A DNA stretch of 64,000 nt. It comes from Mytilus californianus. Its lineage: Eukaryota; Mollusca; Bivalvia; Mytilida; Mytilidae. A program made the translations under genes and the position numbers. Location: contig NW_026262581.1 of assembly GCF_021869535.1 (NCBI RefSeq), positions 120,928,771 to 120,992,770 on the forward strand, in the 5' to 3' direction. The notes under the pieces were generated by a model. The model was not told the origin of the DNA, searched no databases, and worked only from the letters and a program-made list of their open reading frames with translations. Below are positions 1 through 10,355 of the stretch, piece after piece. Position 1 is the stretch's first letter. The number at the start of each line of letters is the position of its first letter.

Positions 1-1500
1 TTTATCTGGGAACAGTATATCTAACATTTGTTTGTATCTCTGTTAAGTTTTATCTGGGAACAGTATATCTTCCATCTATTTGTATCTCTGTTTAGTTTTA
101 TCTGGGAACAGTATATCTAACATTTGTTTGTATCTCTGTTTAGTTTTATCTGAGAACAGTATATCTAACATTTGTTTGTATCTCTTGTTTAGTTTTATCT
201 GGGAACAGTATATCTTCCATTTGTTTGTATCTCTTGTTTAGTTTTATCTGGGAACAGTATATCTAACATTTGTTTGTATCTCTGTTTAGTTTTATCTGGG
301 AACAGTATATCTAACATTTGTTTGTATCTCTTGTTTATTTTTATCTGGGAACAGTATATCTTCCATTTGTTTGTATCTCTGTTTAGTTTTATCTGGGAAC
401 AGTTTATCTAACATTTGTTTGTATCTCTTGTTTAGTTTTATCTGGGAACAGTATATCTAACATTTGTTTGTATCTCTTTAGTTTCATCATCTTCCATTTG
501 TTTGTATCTCTGTTTAGTGATTGGGAACAGTTTATCTAACATTTGTTTGTATCTCTGTTTAGGTTTATCTGGGAACAGTTTATCTAACATTTGTTTTATC
601 TCTGTTTAGTTTTATCTGGGAACAGTATTTATCTAACATTTGTTTGTATCTCTGTTCAGTTTTATCTGGGATCAGTATATCTAACATTTGTTGTATCTCT
701 GTTTAGTTTTATCTGGGAACATTATATCTAACATTTGTTTGTATCTCTTTAGTTTCATCATCTTCCATTTGTTTGTATCTCTGTTTAGTTTTATCTGGGA
801 ACAGTATATCTAACATTTGTTTGTATCTCTGTTAAGTTTTATCTGGGAACAGTATATTTTCCATCTATTTGTATCTCTGTTTAGTTTTATCTGGGAACAG
901 TATATCTTCGATTTGTTTGTATCTCTTGTTTAGTTTTATCTGGGAACAGTATATCTAACATTTGTTTGTATCTCTGTTTAGTTTTATCTGGGAACAGTAT
1001 ATCTAACATTTGTTTGTATCTCTGTTTAGTTTTATCTGGGAACAGTTTATCTAACATTTGTTTGTATCTCTGTTTAGTTTTATCTGGGAACAGCATATCT
1101 TCCATCTCTTTGTATCTCTGTTTAGTTTTATCTGGGAACAGTTTATCTAACATTTGTTTGTATCTCTTGTTTAGTTTTATCTGGGAACAGTATATCTTAC
1201 ATTTGTTTGTATCTCTGTTTAGTTTTATCTGGGAACAGTATATCTAACATTTGTTTGTATCTCTGTTTAGTTTTATCTGGGAACAGTTTTTCTAACATTT
1301 GTTTGTATCTCTGTTTAGTTTTAGCTGGGAACAGCATATCTTCCATCTCTTTGTATCTCTGTTTAGTTTTATCTGGGAACAGTTTATCTAACATTTGTTT
1401 GTATCTCTGTTTAGTTTTATCTGGGAACAGTTTATCTAACATTTGTTTGTATCTCTTGTTTAGTTTTATCTGGGAACAGTATATCTAACATTTGTTTGTA
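1..1500. repeat. 48-bp minisatellite, about 31 copies
   Basis: Tandem repeat with a 48-bp period (49 bp in copies that read ctcttgttt). Each unit contains TTTATCTGGGAACAGTATAT, then CTAACATTTG or CTTCCATTTG, then TTTGTATCTCTGTTTAG. Copies differ by a few substitutions and some are shortened (for example near 478-500 and 741-765). It reaches the left window edge, so its full length is unknown. It ends immediately before the polypyrimidine tract and AG acceptor of the exon at 1524, so it lies in an intron or 5' flank of that gene. Because 48 is divisible by 3, both strands show long open frames of a 16-residue repeat; these are by-products of the period. Confidence 0.95.
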
Positions 1501-1523
1501 TCATTGTTTCTTTATATTTTCAG

Positions 1524-2094
1524 GATGCCACCAAAACTTCAATTATTTAAAATGCATAGAAGAGACAGACAATCACCTGTGAAAGTTAGTAAAGATTTTC
1601 CTAATAACTACTCAGTTGCCCTTCTTAAGTGTGGAAAAGAGCTTTCTGAAGAGGATTTTTCATCTCTGAAACTACTTTTACAATTGAACGAGCTTGTTAC
1701 AGTAAAAGATCTTGAAAAAGTAAACAATTCTATAGAATTGATTTCTTTCTTGGACAAAAGAAGTTTTGTAACAGATAAGGACTTAGAATTTTTAAGGAGG
1801 TGCTTTATGGCTATAGGGAGAATGGATTTGATAATTAAGTATATAGATACATGTACATCTACATCTACAAACAACAGCTGCACTTCAAGATCCAATACGC
1901 TACCTCTATTAAATTGGCAGCCTTCAAGTGCACATGGGAGTGCATCAGGTTCCCAGGAGAACTTTACAGAACTAAAAGAAGGCACAGATGGTGCTACAGC
2001 TGCTGTCAGTATGATGGAGGATGAGGATAGTGATGTAATCCAAAGTTCCCAGGACAGCTTGACTGATGACGACAAACTGGCATTGTTTGAGTAG
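1524..2094 (+). CDS. Death-effector-domain protein, coding exon
   Basis: The open frame follows a good acceptor (tttatattttcag, AG at 1522-1523). An ATG lies at 1525-1527, one base into the exon, so this is either the first coding exon after a 5' UTR intron or an internal exon whose ATG is incidental. From that ATG the product is 189 residues. Residues about 28-108 resemble a death effector domain: helix-2-like SEEDFSSLKLLL, helix-3/4 region LEKV...ELISFLDKR, helix 5 DKDLEFLRRCF, and the RxDL motif as RMDL at 99-102. The rest is a Ser/Thr-rich linker and an acidic tail. DEDs mediate homotypic assembly in FADD, procaspase-8 and DEDD; no caspase or death domain is visible here. The frame stops at TAG 2092-2094. 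A weak donor (GA|GTAGGT) joined to the acceptor at 2983 also gives an immediate stop, so the C-terminus is robust. Confidence 0.6.
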
Positions 2095-2348
2095 GTATAT
2101 AATTTTAATGATTTCTCTCTAATATGTTGGTGGAAAACATCCTTATCTTGTAGAAAAAAAAAATCTGGCAGTTTTACATTGATTATGTACATGTATCTAA
2201 CATTTGTCAAAATTTATTAGGTAATCAAGGGTTATGTGAATATGGGGTGTCAAAAATTCAACTTCTCTATAAAAAGTATATTTTCGCCAAAAAAACATCA
2301 ATATTTGCACCAAAACAGTTTTCATTTGTTATTTATATACACAATGTA

Positions 2349-2555
2349 CTGTAAATTCAGAAATTATTGTGATGTTTTTATTATTGCGAAAAATGCGACA
2401 GGGTTATAATCGCAATAATTTAAACTCGCATATTGAAATTTTTTATATGAATTAAACAGGATTTTTCTCAATATCGCAAAAATTAAAATCGCATTTTAGT
2501 CTAAAATGATAAAATCGCAATAAAACATGCACCCAATAATTTTCTGAATTTACAG
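2349..2555. mobile_element. MITE with 22-bp TIRs and TA target duplication
   Basis: The left end CTGTAAATTCAGAAATTATT and the right end (reverse complement CTGTAAATTCAGAAAATTAT) are inverted repeats, each flanked by TA (2347-2348 and 2556-2557). The 207-bp interior is AT-rich with repeated TCGCAA/TTGCGA blocks and has no coding capacity. A TA duplication fits a Tc1/mariner-type nonautonomous element. A partial relative (acagtaaatttagaaattat) is seen near 39885. Confidence 0.8.
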
Positions 2556-2734
2556 TACTACATTCTTGAAAAAAATGTCACCCAATTTGTTGGTGAACCC
2601 AGTAGATGCTGCCTCTTTAAGAAGTTTTAACTATTTTCAAATTCCTTCAGGATATTTAGAGAGAAAAGTGATATATCTTGTGATCAGTGCCTGGCTGAAT
2701 CACTGTTATTACATTTCTTAGAACTGTCTAACTG

Positions 2735-2803
2735 ATCAATTGTATTGAATATGCTTGAAATGTTTGCCACTGGACATTAAGCAAGTAATAATCAATCAAT
2801 CCA
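2735..2803. repeat. Interspersed repeat tail, GCCACTGGACATTAAGCAA type
   Basis: About 60 bp reading TGAAATGTTTGCCACTGGAC, then ATTAAGCAA and an AATC-rich tail. Related copies lie at about 12615-12675, 17545-17605 and 60425-60500. The shared core and AATCAATC tail look like the 3' end of a short retroposon. The body is not conserved between the copies here, so the class is unresolved. Confidence 0.6.
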
Positions 2804-2983
2804 CCTGAACACATTTACCAGCTGTTTATAACCTCTATAAAGTGTGCAGGATATCTCATTATTGGTTGTGACTTTACCAGCTGTTTTAACCTATGAAAAA
2901 GTTAAGAGCAGGATATCTTATAATTGGTTATAAATATTTTTCGAATTGATATAAATGGTAATATTGTTACTTCTTTTTCAGGT

Positions 2984-3182
2984 AAAACTTATTTGGACAG
3001 TGAAAATGTTATGATGTAAAATATTGTTATCAAATGCAATGTGTGCTAAGATTCAATCTGAATATATGTCTAACTTTACATCATTGGGTGAAGATCTAGA
3101 CATTCAGCGTTTAGTGAAAGTTATTGATGGTTCAACAGACAATGAGCTTGCTCAAGATAATTTGACAACTGAGATGGTTTGA
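2984..3182 (+). other. Possible 3' exon of the DED gene or a separate isoform
   Basis: A strong acceptor (ttacttctttttcag) ends at 2983. A coding-like frame runs from ATG 3039 through an acidic, Leu-rich stretch (SLGEDLDIQRLVKVIDG) to TGA 3180-3182. A GTTTGA donor at 3177 would join it in phase 0 to the exon at 6301, giving ...TTEM|IDATVEH. An in-frame TGA lies between the acceptor and ATG 3039, and no phase-compatible link to the DED exon was found. It may be 3' UTR, an alternative exon from AG 3050, or a second gene. Confidence 0.35.
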
Positions 3183-4865
3183 AAATTCTGATCTTTGTAA
3201 AAGATGATTTCATTTATTTATCTATGTGCCAGTACTGATTTAATAGGGCTTTAATGAATTTTAGTCAGTTATTTTTAAATTAATGATATAGCTTAGTCAT
3301 GTTAGTATAGTTTAAATAATAAGAACAATTAGTGCATAAAGAGTAGACATGAGTAATGTATTTTGTCCAGCATATTGTCATACATCATATAAATTGTATT
3401 TGAAACAGACAAGTATTTTTATGGTTTTTGCCAGAATGTAGAATATTATTTCTGAAAAAATGCTGAAATAGTAAAAATCAGACACTAAAACACTAATCAA
3501 ACACATATAAAATATACCACCCACATTGCATCAGAAAATATTTTGTCCAATGGAAAATTTATATTAAGATGATATTTAATCAAGGACTTCGACAGTATTT
3601 ATTTTTGTACATATCAAACTATGTGTAAGGTGTATCATTTATACCAGTGTTCAATTTTTTTGTTAGACCAAACATTGCATATACGTCTTACAATGATATG
3701 ACACAGCCTTTTTAGCTGAAACATTTATGTGAGAGTTCAAATCAATTATTTTCAGAAATATTGTATCTGACTTTTTGGCCACCTACAAGAATTATGACTA
3801 AAATGGTTTTTGCTTTAATTTTGTTTTGCAGAAATTATATATATTTACATGGTGTTAAGATAACACCACCCAGTTAATGACCAGAGATTTTAATATTAAA
3901 ACTTTTTTTTCAATGCAATGCATAATATTCTTTTATGATATATATTGATATGTCTTGATTAACTAAATTCAAAGACAGATAACCAAGGTTCTCCCTGAGG
4001 ATTTTAAAACTCATCATTTTGTACTACATGCATTGCAAGTAATTAAGAAAAACAGTTTATCTTAATTCACCTGTTCAAGTCCTCTTGTAAAAACAAAATG
4101 AGAATAAAAATTCATTTCTTTTTTTAACTTTTACAAGCATGAGTTGATAATGACTAGACTCTGCAGAAAAAATCTAAATGCATCTTTGTACTCGCCAGTT
4201 TTAAAGTGTCATTTCTAGTCTGATGTCAGGACCCATGGTCTCAACTTGATCAGAACCCTGATATTTAGTTTAAACAAGTCATTAAATGCATGCTGGTGGT
4301 CAATTATTTGTTGTTTTCTTTTATAAAGATTTTTGGACATTTAGTGAACAAAGAGAGTAATGTATGGTATATGTGTTCATTTATCATATCAATCATGATC
4401 ACATTTGTATACAGGTTTTTGTGCTAATGTATGTAAAACTCAATTTTGATCAAGTTTTTCCTGTAACAGTTTTTATATGCAATTCAGTATTTTCAGGAGC
4501 TACAAAGGTCAAGAAGACCAAACATGACATGCAAAAATCAGGGTATTATATTTTTGGACATATTTGTTACAGATTTTATTGTGCTGAAGTTTATACTTTT
4601 TGATCAAAGTAAAATTGTCCTTGAGTGATTATCATTGATCCTGTAGTTCATATCAATTTATAGTCATGTGCTGTTTTGTAAATAAGATGGCTAACGAAAA
4701 ACATTGTATATATTTTGATATAGCTCATTTTGTCCAAAGGACCAGTTCACAAATGGACGTTATTTTTATTAGAGATGCTGTATTATAGTCTTATCAACTA
4801 GCTTAGTGGATAAGTGTTACCAATATCTTTTAAAAGGGTATTTGTTGTTTGGTGATTATTTTTAT
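3183..4865. other. Non-coding stretch, nothing recognised
   Basis: AT-rich sequence with no convincing frame, repeat boundary or RNA gene. It is probably intron or 3' flank of the DED gene. The only open frame of note (4364-4603 +) has no domain character. Confidence 0.5.
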
Positions 4866-4871
4866 AAGTAA

Positions 4872-4914
4872 ACCCCCCCCCCAAAAAGTTAATGAACTTT
4901 TTGGGGGAGGGGGA
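4872..4914. repeat. Short inverted repeat, C9AAAAAGTT / AACTTTTTG-rich
   Basis: CCCCCCCCCAAAAAGTT is followed after AATG by AACTTTTTGGGGGAGGGGG. This forms a 17-bp near-perfect stem with a 4-nt loop. Confidence 0.7.
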
Positions 4915-4916
4915 GG

Positions 4917-5430
4917 CATACTAAAGGAATTACCTTGTCCATCTGTCCATGTTCCTACAACTCCTAAATGGCTGGATGGTCATTGATTAAATTTTAAGCA
5001 GTTGTAGAACACTACCTGGGGAGGTCCAAAAGGGATTAAAACAATAGTCCTACATGCTAAAGGGGAGATAATCTAACTTAATTCAATGTTGCTATATGTG
5101 GTAAAAGTCTATTGTAAGTGCAACTACCAATCAACAGCTAAATAGATATTGTTAAAACTTAACACAGTTGAAGAACACTACATGAGAATGTGCATATAAA
5201 AGGAATATTATTATGGTCCAACCATGTTTATAAAGGAAAGATAATTAACTTACTTTCTTAAATATTGCTATATGTGGTAATAGTTTGTTGTAAGCGACTC
5301 CTTCTAAACAGGAAGGCAGTAGTTAATAACTTTACACAGTTGAAGAAGCATACATGAGGATGTGCATGAAGGAATATGATTGTAGTCCAAAATGTAAAAG
5401 GGTTAAAGGGGAGACAATCAATCTTTTTTT
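4917..5430. repeat. Degenerate ~176-bp tandem repeat, about 3 copies
   Basis: The blocks AGTTGAAGAACACTACATGA, AAAGGGGAGATAATC and TTGCTATATGTGGTAA recur. The last is at 5090 and again at 5266, a spacing of 176 bp. The copies are diverged. The same theme (short paragraph-like units ending in a purine-rich block) occurs in other mussel-type repeats of the window. Confidence 0.6.
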
Positions 5431-6300
5431 ATTTTGGTTCACTCATAGTTCTTCTTCATTTATTTTTTTTGCAGGGGGAGGGGGGATGTGAAAGAACTTT
5501 ATATACCTCATTTCTCTAGTTTTTATGGTAGATTGACACTGTTCAAAATTTATTCACAAATCAAAAGAATCTGGTTTAGGCATGATGGGATATAATGTGT
5601 TTAAACCAGGGGGAGATAATTAACACTGGGACACTTAATGTCAACACATAAATACATGTTTTGGTGATATCGATCATTCCTTATATTCCTGGCAATAATT
5701 ATCAGAACCAATACGGTTTAAATAATAAAATGCATTTGAAACTTATTTGCATGAAATGTTTATTTGTTCTAGTAGACACAGGATGTGTATCATTTGTATA
5801 AAGTCTTTTGACTAAAAAATTCCAGAAGAGTTAAAATTTGTAGCATGCTTTAGATTTTAGCCAAATGTGTTCAGTTTGTTTATAAAGTGTGTTCAATTGT
5901 TTTTTTATAAATAAATGTGGAAATACATGTACAGTGAAAATCTTATAAACTGGTTTACCATACATAAAAGTCAATCTTTGGGACATTAGGGCAGCTGACT
6001 TTTGATGCCCTACAATAAAGGTGGAAAATAAATTTAACACAACAGAAAATTCCATTATATTTGTTGATATTCAAATTTTGTAGCATGTGTATATTTAACA
6101 AAAATTTATGGTGGACTTAAACCGTTTTTTATTTATTATAAATTAGGAAGCAACTCACCCTTGGCAAAGCAGATAACGGACAATTTTGGCTTTTATTTTC
6201 AGGCCCATTTATGATTGTTTAAGTTTATGTAATTATTTTTTCAGCAGCAAAATCAAGGTTATAGATTGTTGATTATTTTACTGTTTCACCTTTATTTCAG
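5431..6300. other. Non-coding stretch, nothing recognised
   Basis: AT-rich, with no frame or repeat that I can support. It ends in a polypyrimidine tract (acctttatttcag) that serves the possible exon at 6301. Confidence 0.45.
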
Positions 6301-6342
6301 ATTGATGCCACAGTTGAGCACATTAAAAGTTTTACACCGTAG
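6301..6342 (+). CDS. Possible terminal exon
   Basis: The acceptor ctttatttcag ends at 6300. A short phase-0 frame (IDATVEHIKSFTP, stop TAG 6340-6342) follows, with a consensus AATAAA at 6355-6360. The layout is that of a last exon with a very short 3' UTR. It is phase-compatible with a donor at 3177. Its link to the DED exon is not shown. Confidence 0.4.
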   Translation: MDATVEHIKSFTP

Positions 6343-6354
6343 CATATTCCATTC

Positions 6355-6360
6355 AATAAA
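6355..6360 (+). promoter_or_regulatory. Candidate polyadenylation signal AATAAA
   Basis: An AATAAA hexamer 13 bp after the stop of the possible terminal exon. It would end the + strand transcription unit and fits the convergent arrangement with the Asterix gene, whose own signal lies at 10006-10011 on the other strand. Confidence 0.35.
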
Positions 6361-6896
6361 ACAGCACACATGACAATGAATAAGTGCTTTGATTAATATA
6401 CCATCTTTCATTACAACTACCAAATTTTGGATCATCGTCATATTCAATTTACCCAGTACTTTCTAATATTTTGGTTTTAAAGGTTGCTTGTTTGAAGAAT
6501 TTTCACTGTATATGCATATTTCTAATTTTGATTAAAAAATGAGGCATGTAAAATAAATAAATGCTTATGATAAATATTTTTGCCTGTTTTATTATTATTC
6601 TTTTCCACAACAAATATCTAAGTAAGAAAGGTTTTATGAGAGTAAGTAATGGAATGTATATATGTATGTTTATAGGCTATTTCACTAAATACTCTGGTTT
6701 TAGGAAGGATAACGTACAAATATCAGGGCAAACTGGATTTGTTCATGGTACTTGTTGGAATACCTGGCTTTCTTCCTGCATTATTTTAGCCCAGTTAGAT
6801 GAAGGCTGTGATAGCTATTGCAATCACATGACACCTTTCCTAGTCTCTCAGTTTACTTTCAAATTTCTCAGAAATGATTCAAACAATATAGAAATA

Positions 6897-7505
6897 AGGG
6901 GATGTATGATTGCCAATGAGACAACAATCCACCAGAGTTCTAATGAAGTGGATATAAGCAATTATAGGCCATTGTAAGGCCTTCAACAATGAGACCCATA
7001 CTGTATAGTTGGTTATAAAAGGCCACAACAGGAAAAATGTGAAACAAACTCAAATCGAGAAAACTAACATCCTTATTTATAACAAAACAATTTACGAAAA
7101 ACAAATGACAGACATGAACCAGAAACAACCTCTGAACTACAGACTCAAGACTTAGAACAGGCACCAACAGAATGTGGCAGGGTTAAACATGTGTGTGGGC
7201 ACCAAACCCTCCCCTAACCTGGGACAGTTGTGTAACAGTACAACATAAGTATAAAAATCAGTTGAAAAGGACTTAACTAATCAGGTCAATACAAAGCACA
7301 AAAACAACTAACAAAAACATTAAAGACCAAGTACAGATCAGAGTACTTGCAGTTACTAAAAGATAGTTCAGAGCAAATAACTACCAAAAACAATTATATA
7401 TCTAAGACTAAAATATCAATCAACACATCCAACTTCCAATGGATTTAGTGTAAAGACATCATAAACAGTCAGAGAAAAACATGATGTTGTGCAATGTCAA
7501 AATAT
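6897..7505 (+). repeat. Interspersed repeat family A, long form, + copy
   Basis: Starts GGGGATGTATGATTGCCAAT and runs through ...CCTTCAACAATGAG... and ...AACCTGGGACAG... to ...GGATTTAGTGTAAAGAC. The same text recurs at 14327-16135 (with insertions), 37347-38625 (minus, with an insertion), 56370-56645 and as a fragment at 8825-8965. This is the uninterrupted copy, so it serves as the empty-site reference for the insertions at 14405 and 14848. No coding capacity is visible. The class (SINE, MITE or Helitron-like) is not resolved. Confidence 0.85.
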
Positions 7506-7574
7506 ATGTATTGACAGACTGTAAGACTGATTGTTCATAGATGTACCGGTATATATCAATAATAATTAGTTAGG

Positions 7575-8385
7575 TTTTTGTCTTGCCTGCGAAGAAAGTC
7601 GCAGAATGCAAGATTGGGATTACAATCCGGCAGCAGCTATTTGCCATGACGAGCTATTTTTGAAAATTGAAATACATTTTGTACTCTCTTATTACAATAT
7701 TTGGTATAAGGGTTCCTTGCAAGGTCTACATGTCTGTCAGGTAGGGTTCACCTGACCTTGACCTCATTTCATGGATCAGTGATCAAGGTTAAAGCTACTT
7801 GGTCAAGTCCAAATCTCAGATACTATAAGCAGGTCAACTATATTTGGTGTATGGAATGATTGTAAGGTGTATATGTCCGGTTTCATCTGACCTTGAACTC
7901 AATTTCATGGTTCATTGGATAATGTTAAGTTTTTGTGGTTTGGTATATTTCTCAGATAGTATAAGCAATAGGGTCACTATATTTGGTGTATGGAATAATT
8001 ATAAAGTGTACATGTCTGTCTGGCAGGTTTCATATGACCTTGACCTTATTTTCATGGTACATTGGTCAATGATAGGTTTTTGTTGTTATGTCATTTTATC
8101 AGTTTCTTGGTGTTTTGAATAATTGTAAGGTGTACATGTCTGTCTGTCAGGGTTCATATTACCTTGACCTCATTTCATGGTTCATTGTTCAATGTTAAGA
8201 ATTTGTGGTTTAATCTGTTTCTCAGGTACTATAAATGATAGGACCACTATAATTGGTGCATGGAATGATTGTTTGGTGTACATGTCTGTCTGGCATGAAT
8301 TACTTCATTTTCATGGATAATTGATATTGTTAAGTTTATGTGATACTTTTAGTAAAACCTTCATATTACAGACTTTGAACATGAA
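7575..8385 (+). repeat. Hairpin-headed tandem repeat element
   Basis: Begins with a nested hairpin: TCTTGC, then CTGCGA-AGAAAG-TCGCAG, then GCAAGA (7582-7614). About five diverged ~130-bp units follow, each with ACCTTGACCTCATTTCATGG, a CAATGTTAAG block, a TTTCTCAG block, and TATTTGGTGTATGGAAT followed by a GTACATGTCTGTC block. The same architecture in inverse orientation lies at 48330-49260, a degenerate one at 25860-26230, and a related form with 167-bp units at 43930-45180. Confidence 0.75.
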
Positions 8386-8824
8386 TTCAATCATAAGTTA
8401 AACAGGTGAGACATTTCAGCATGTGCACTCTTGTTAAACTATAGATAACAAAATCAATATTTATACTGATAAAAACAATGTTCAAAGATATAATTGGTTA
8501 CCTTTTAGAAAAAGTTAATTTAAAGGATCAATAAGTTAACCTGGATTATATATAAATTTACCAGCTCCATAAACAGCATCACCCTTAAAATTATGATGTG
8601 CTGTCCTGATTGTATTAAGTTTTCTACAGATACAGCCAAACTTCCAAACCAAATCTTTGTATCTATGAGGTTCACAAGTCTACAGGAAGACATATTGCCA
8701 TACCCAGATACCTTGTTCTTAATCTGAACCAACCAGTCACTGCTCTTTCTCCTAAGGTTTGTGTGGTTTGATGAGAAGCAGCAAATATTAATATTCTAAC
8801 CAATGACATTATTTTAATGTATGG

Positions 8825-8965
8825 GGCGTTCAGGCTTTCATGCTGTATGTGTTTTGCTCATTATTGAAGGCCATACGGTGACCTATAGTTGATAACTCAT
8901 ACGTCATTTGGTCTTTGGTGGAGAGTTGTCTCATTGGCAATCATACCACATCTTATTTTCATATT
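8825..8965 (-). repeat. Family A fragment, minus orientation
   Basis: Reverse complement of the first part of family A: GCTCATTATTGAAGGCC..., then GGAGAGTTGTCTCATTGGCA and ACCACATCTT. Truncated at the left. Confidence 0.8.
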
Positions 8966-8969
8966 GTTT

Positions 8970-9985
8970 TACTTGACACATCTGTGTGTAGCAGTTCGGA
9001 AAAAAGTGTCAATTTCCAATATATCAAGAACCACAACTCCTGAAAGGCAAAAGTGAAAATAGCCAATATCTATGACCTCCATTTTTTTCATCATTAGCAA
9101 CAATTCAAAATTTAAAAAGCATTGGTTGAACGATTTACAAGCCATACTTTATAATTTTAATAACCAGATTTTTCTTCAGAAAATCTGGTTAATAATGCTG
9201 TGTTTAACATGGACTATGAGCATCATTTTATATTTTCACACTTTCAACATTATTCCATAAATATATAGTTGAATTTAAACTATAAATACACAGGATTTAG
9301 AAAATTAGAGCCTACTATATTGAAATAGTTGGAAATTGACAAGCTAATATAATGTAAATTAAATGCATCAAGTATCTTAAAATCAAAACTGATGTTCTGA
9401 TGGGTAGATTTTATCCTGCCTTTTAAATATTAATGGCAATGACAATAAAATGTTTTTTCTGCTAAACAGATCTAAAGATACTAGTATCTGCAGGAAATAA
9501 TTTTTCATGTTCTATTTACCCATGAACATCTACTCGTATCCCTTTTTCTTCAATCAGTAAAAACTGTAACATTTCTGTCTCACTTATGACTTATTCTAAT
9601 ATCATAATCTTTTTTTCTTTTTACAGAGTAATATATAAATTCAGGTGAAATGTGTTGAATGCATACCTGTCAACTTTCAAAATCTCCATGGGGGATTTTA
9701 AGCGCTAGAGGACCTAATGCTTCTCTTGTATTTTCAAAAGTGTTTTTAATCTAATACTGTTTTGTTTGAGTGAGTATGTATGTGATTAAATACCTTTTTA
9801 CTCATTTGAATGCCTGTTTTAAGGTGTTTAGTTTATATAATAAAGAATTTCAATATTCAAGTCAACACCTCCCATGGGGAAAATCCTCCATAAATTGTGC
9901 AAGTTGGCAGGTCTCCCAATGTTTAACAGATCAAAGCTCCTACAAAGAGAAACTATTTGACAAATGAGAGTAGAAATAGTCAAAT
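8970..9985. other. Intergenic stretch, nothing firm
   Basis: AT-rich, with no supported gene. A short repeat-like segment near 9665-9925 (CAACTTTCAAAATCTCCATG, later CACCTCCCATGGGGAAAATC and AGTTGGCAGGTCTCCC) has the look of an interspersed element, but no boundaries can be set. Confidence 0.4.
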
Positions 9986-10005
9986 ACTTTCAATTTATAA
10001 ACATC

Positions 10006-10011
10006 TTTATT
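10006..10011 (-). promoter_or_regulatory. Polyadenylation signal of the Asterix gene
   Basis: TTTATT on the + strand is AATAAA on the - strand, about 280 bp after the Asterix stop codon. It gives a short plausible 3' UTR. Confidence 0.55.
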
Positions 10012-10288
10012 GCACTGAACATTCATTCTATTTTACACTTTGTACATGATTTCTTTTTCAGTTCTGTTTAAAAATAGTTGTGGAATAACATGAATATGTG
10101 GATCAATGTTCTTAATTTCTTAAATGTTATAAAAGCATAACATCAATGAACATGATGAATAGTTTGAACATTTGAATGGAATTACATATTTTCTTCAAAC
10201 AATGTATACTCAATACAATGTAAACACATTAAAGACCACATTTCTCAACTTTACTCTGAATGAAGTAACAAGGTTCTGATAAAAAATG

Positions 10289-10355
10289 CTACCATGGTGG
10301 TGACATTGGCTGAGGATTCTGTAAATATGACATCACAACTGCTGATATTGATAAC
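10289..10355 (-). CDS. WDR83OS: Asterix coding exon 4 (C-terminus, stop TAG)
   Basis: The acceptor (ATTTTCAG in gene orientation) ends at 10356. The codon split across the intron gives FM|LSISAVV, and the exon ends NPQPMSPPW with TAG at 10289-10291. This tail is almost invariant in the family. Confidence 0.95.

Noticed and set aside
887-1494. Long frames of 16-residue repeats on both strands (for example LFPDKTKQRYKQ repeats)
   Set aside because: They arise only because the 48-bp minisatellite period is a multiple of three. 49-bp copies break the frames, and there is no start, splice or domain support.
6561-6977. 138-residue + strand frame
   Set aside because: Its 3' part is family A repeat, and the rest shows no domain, codon bias or splice context.
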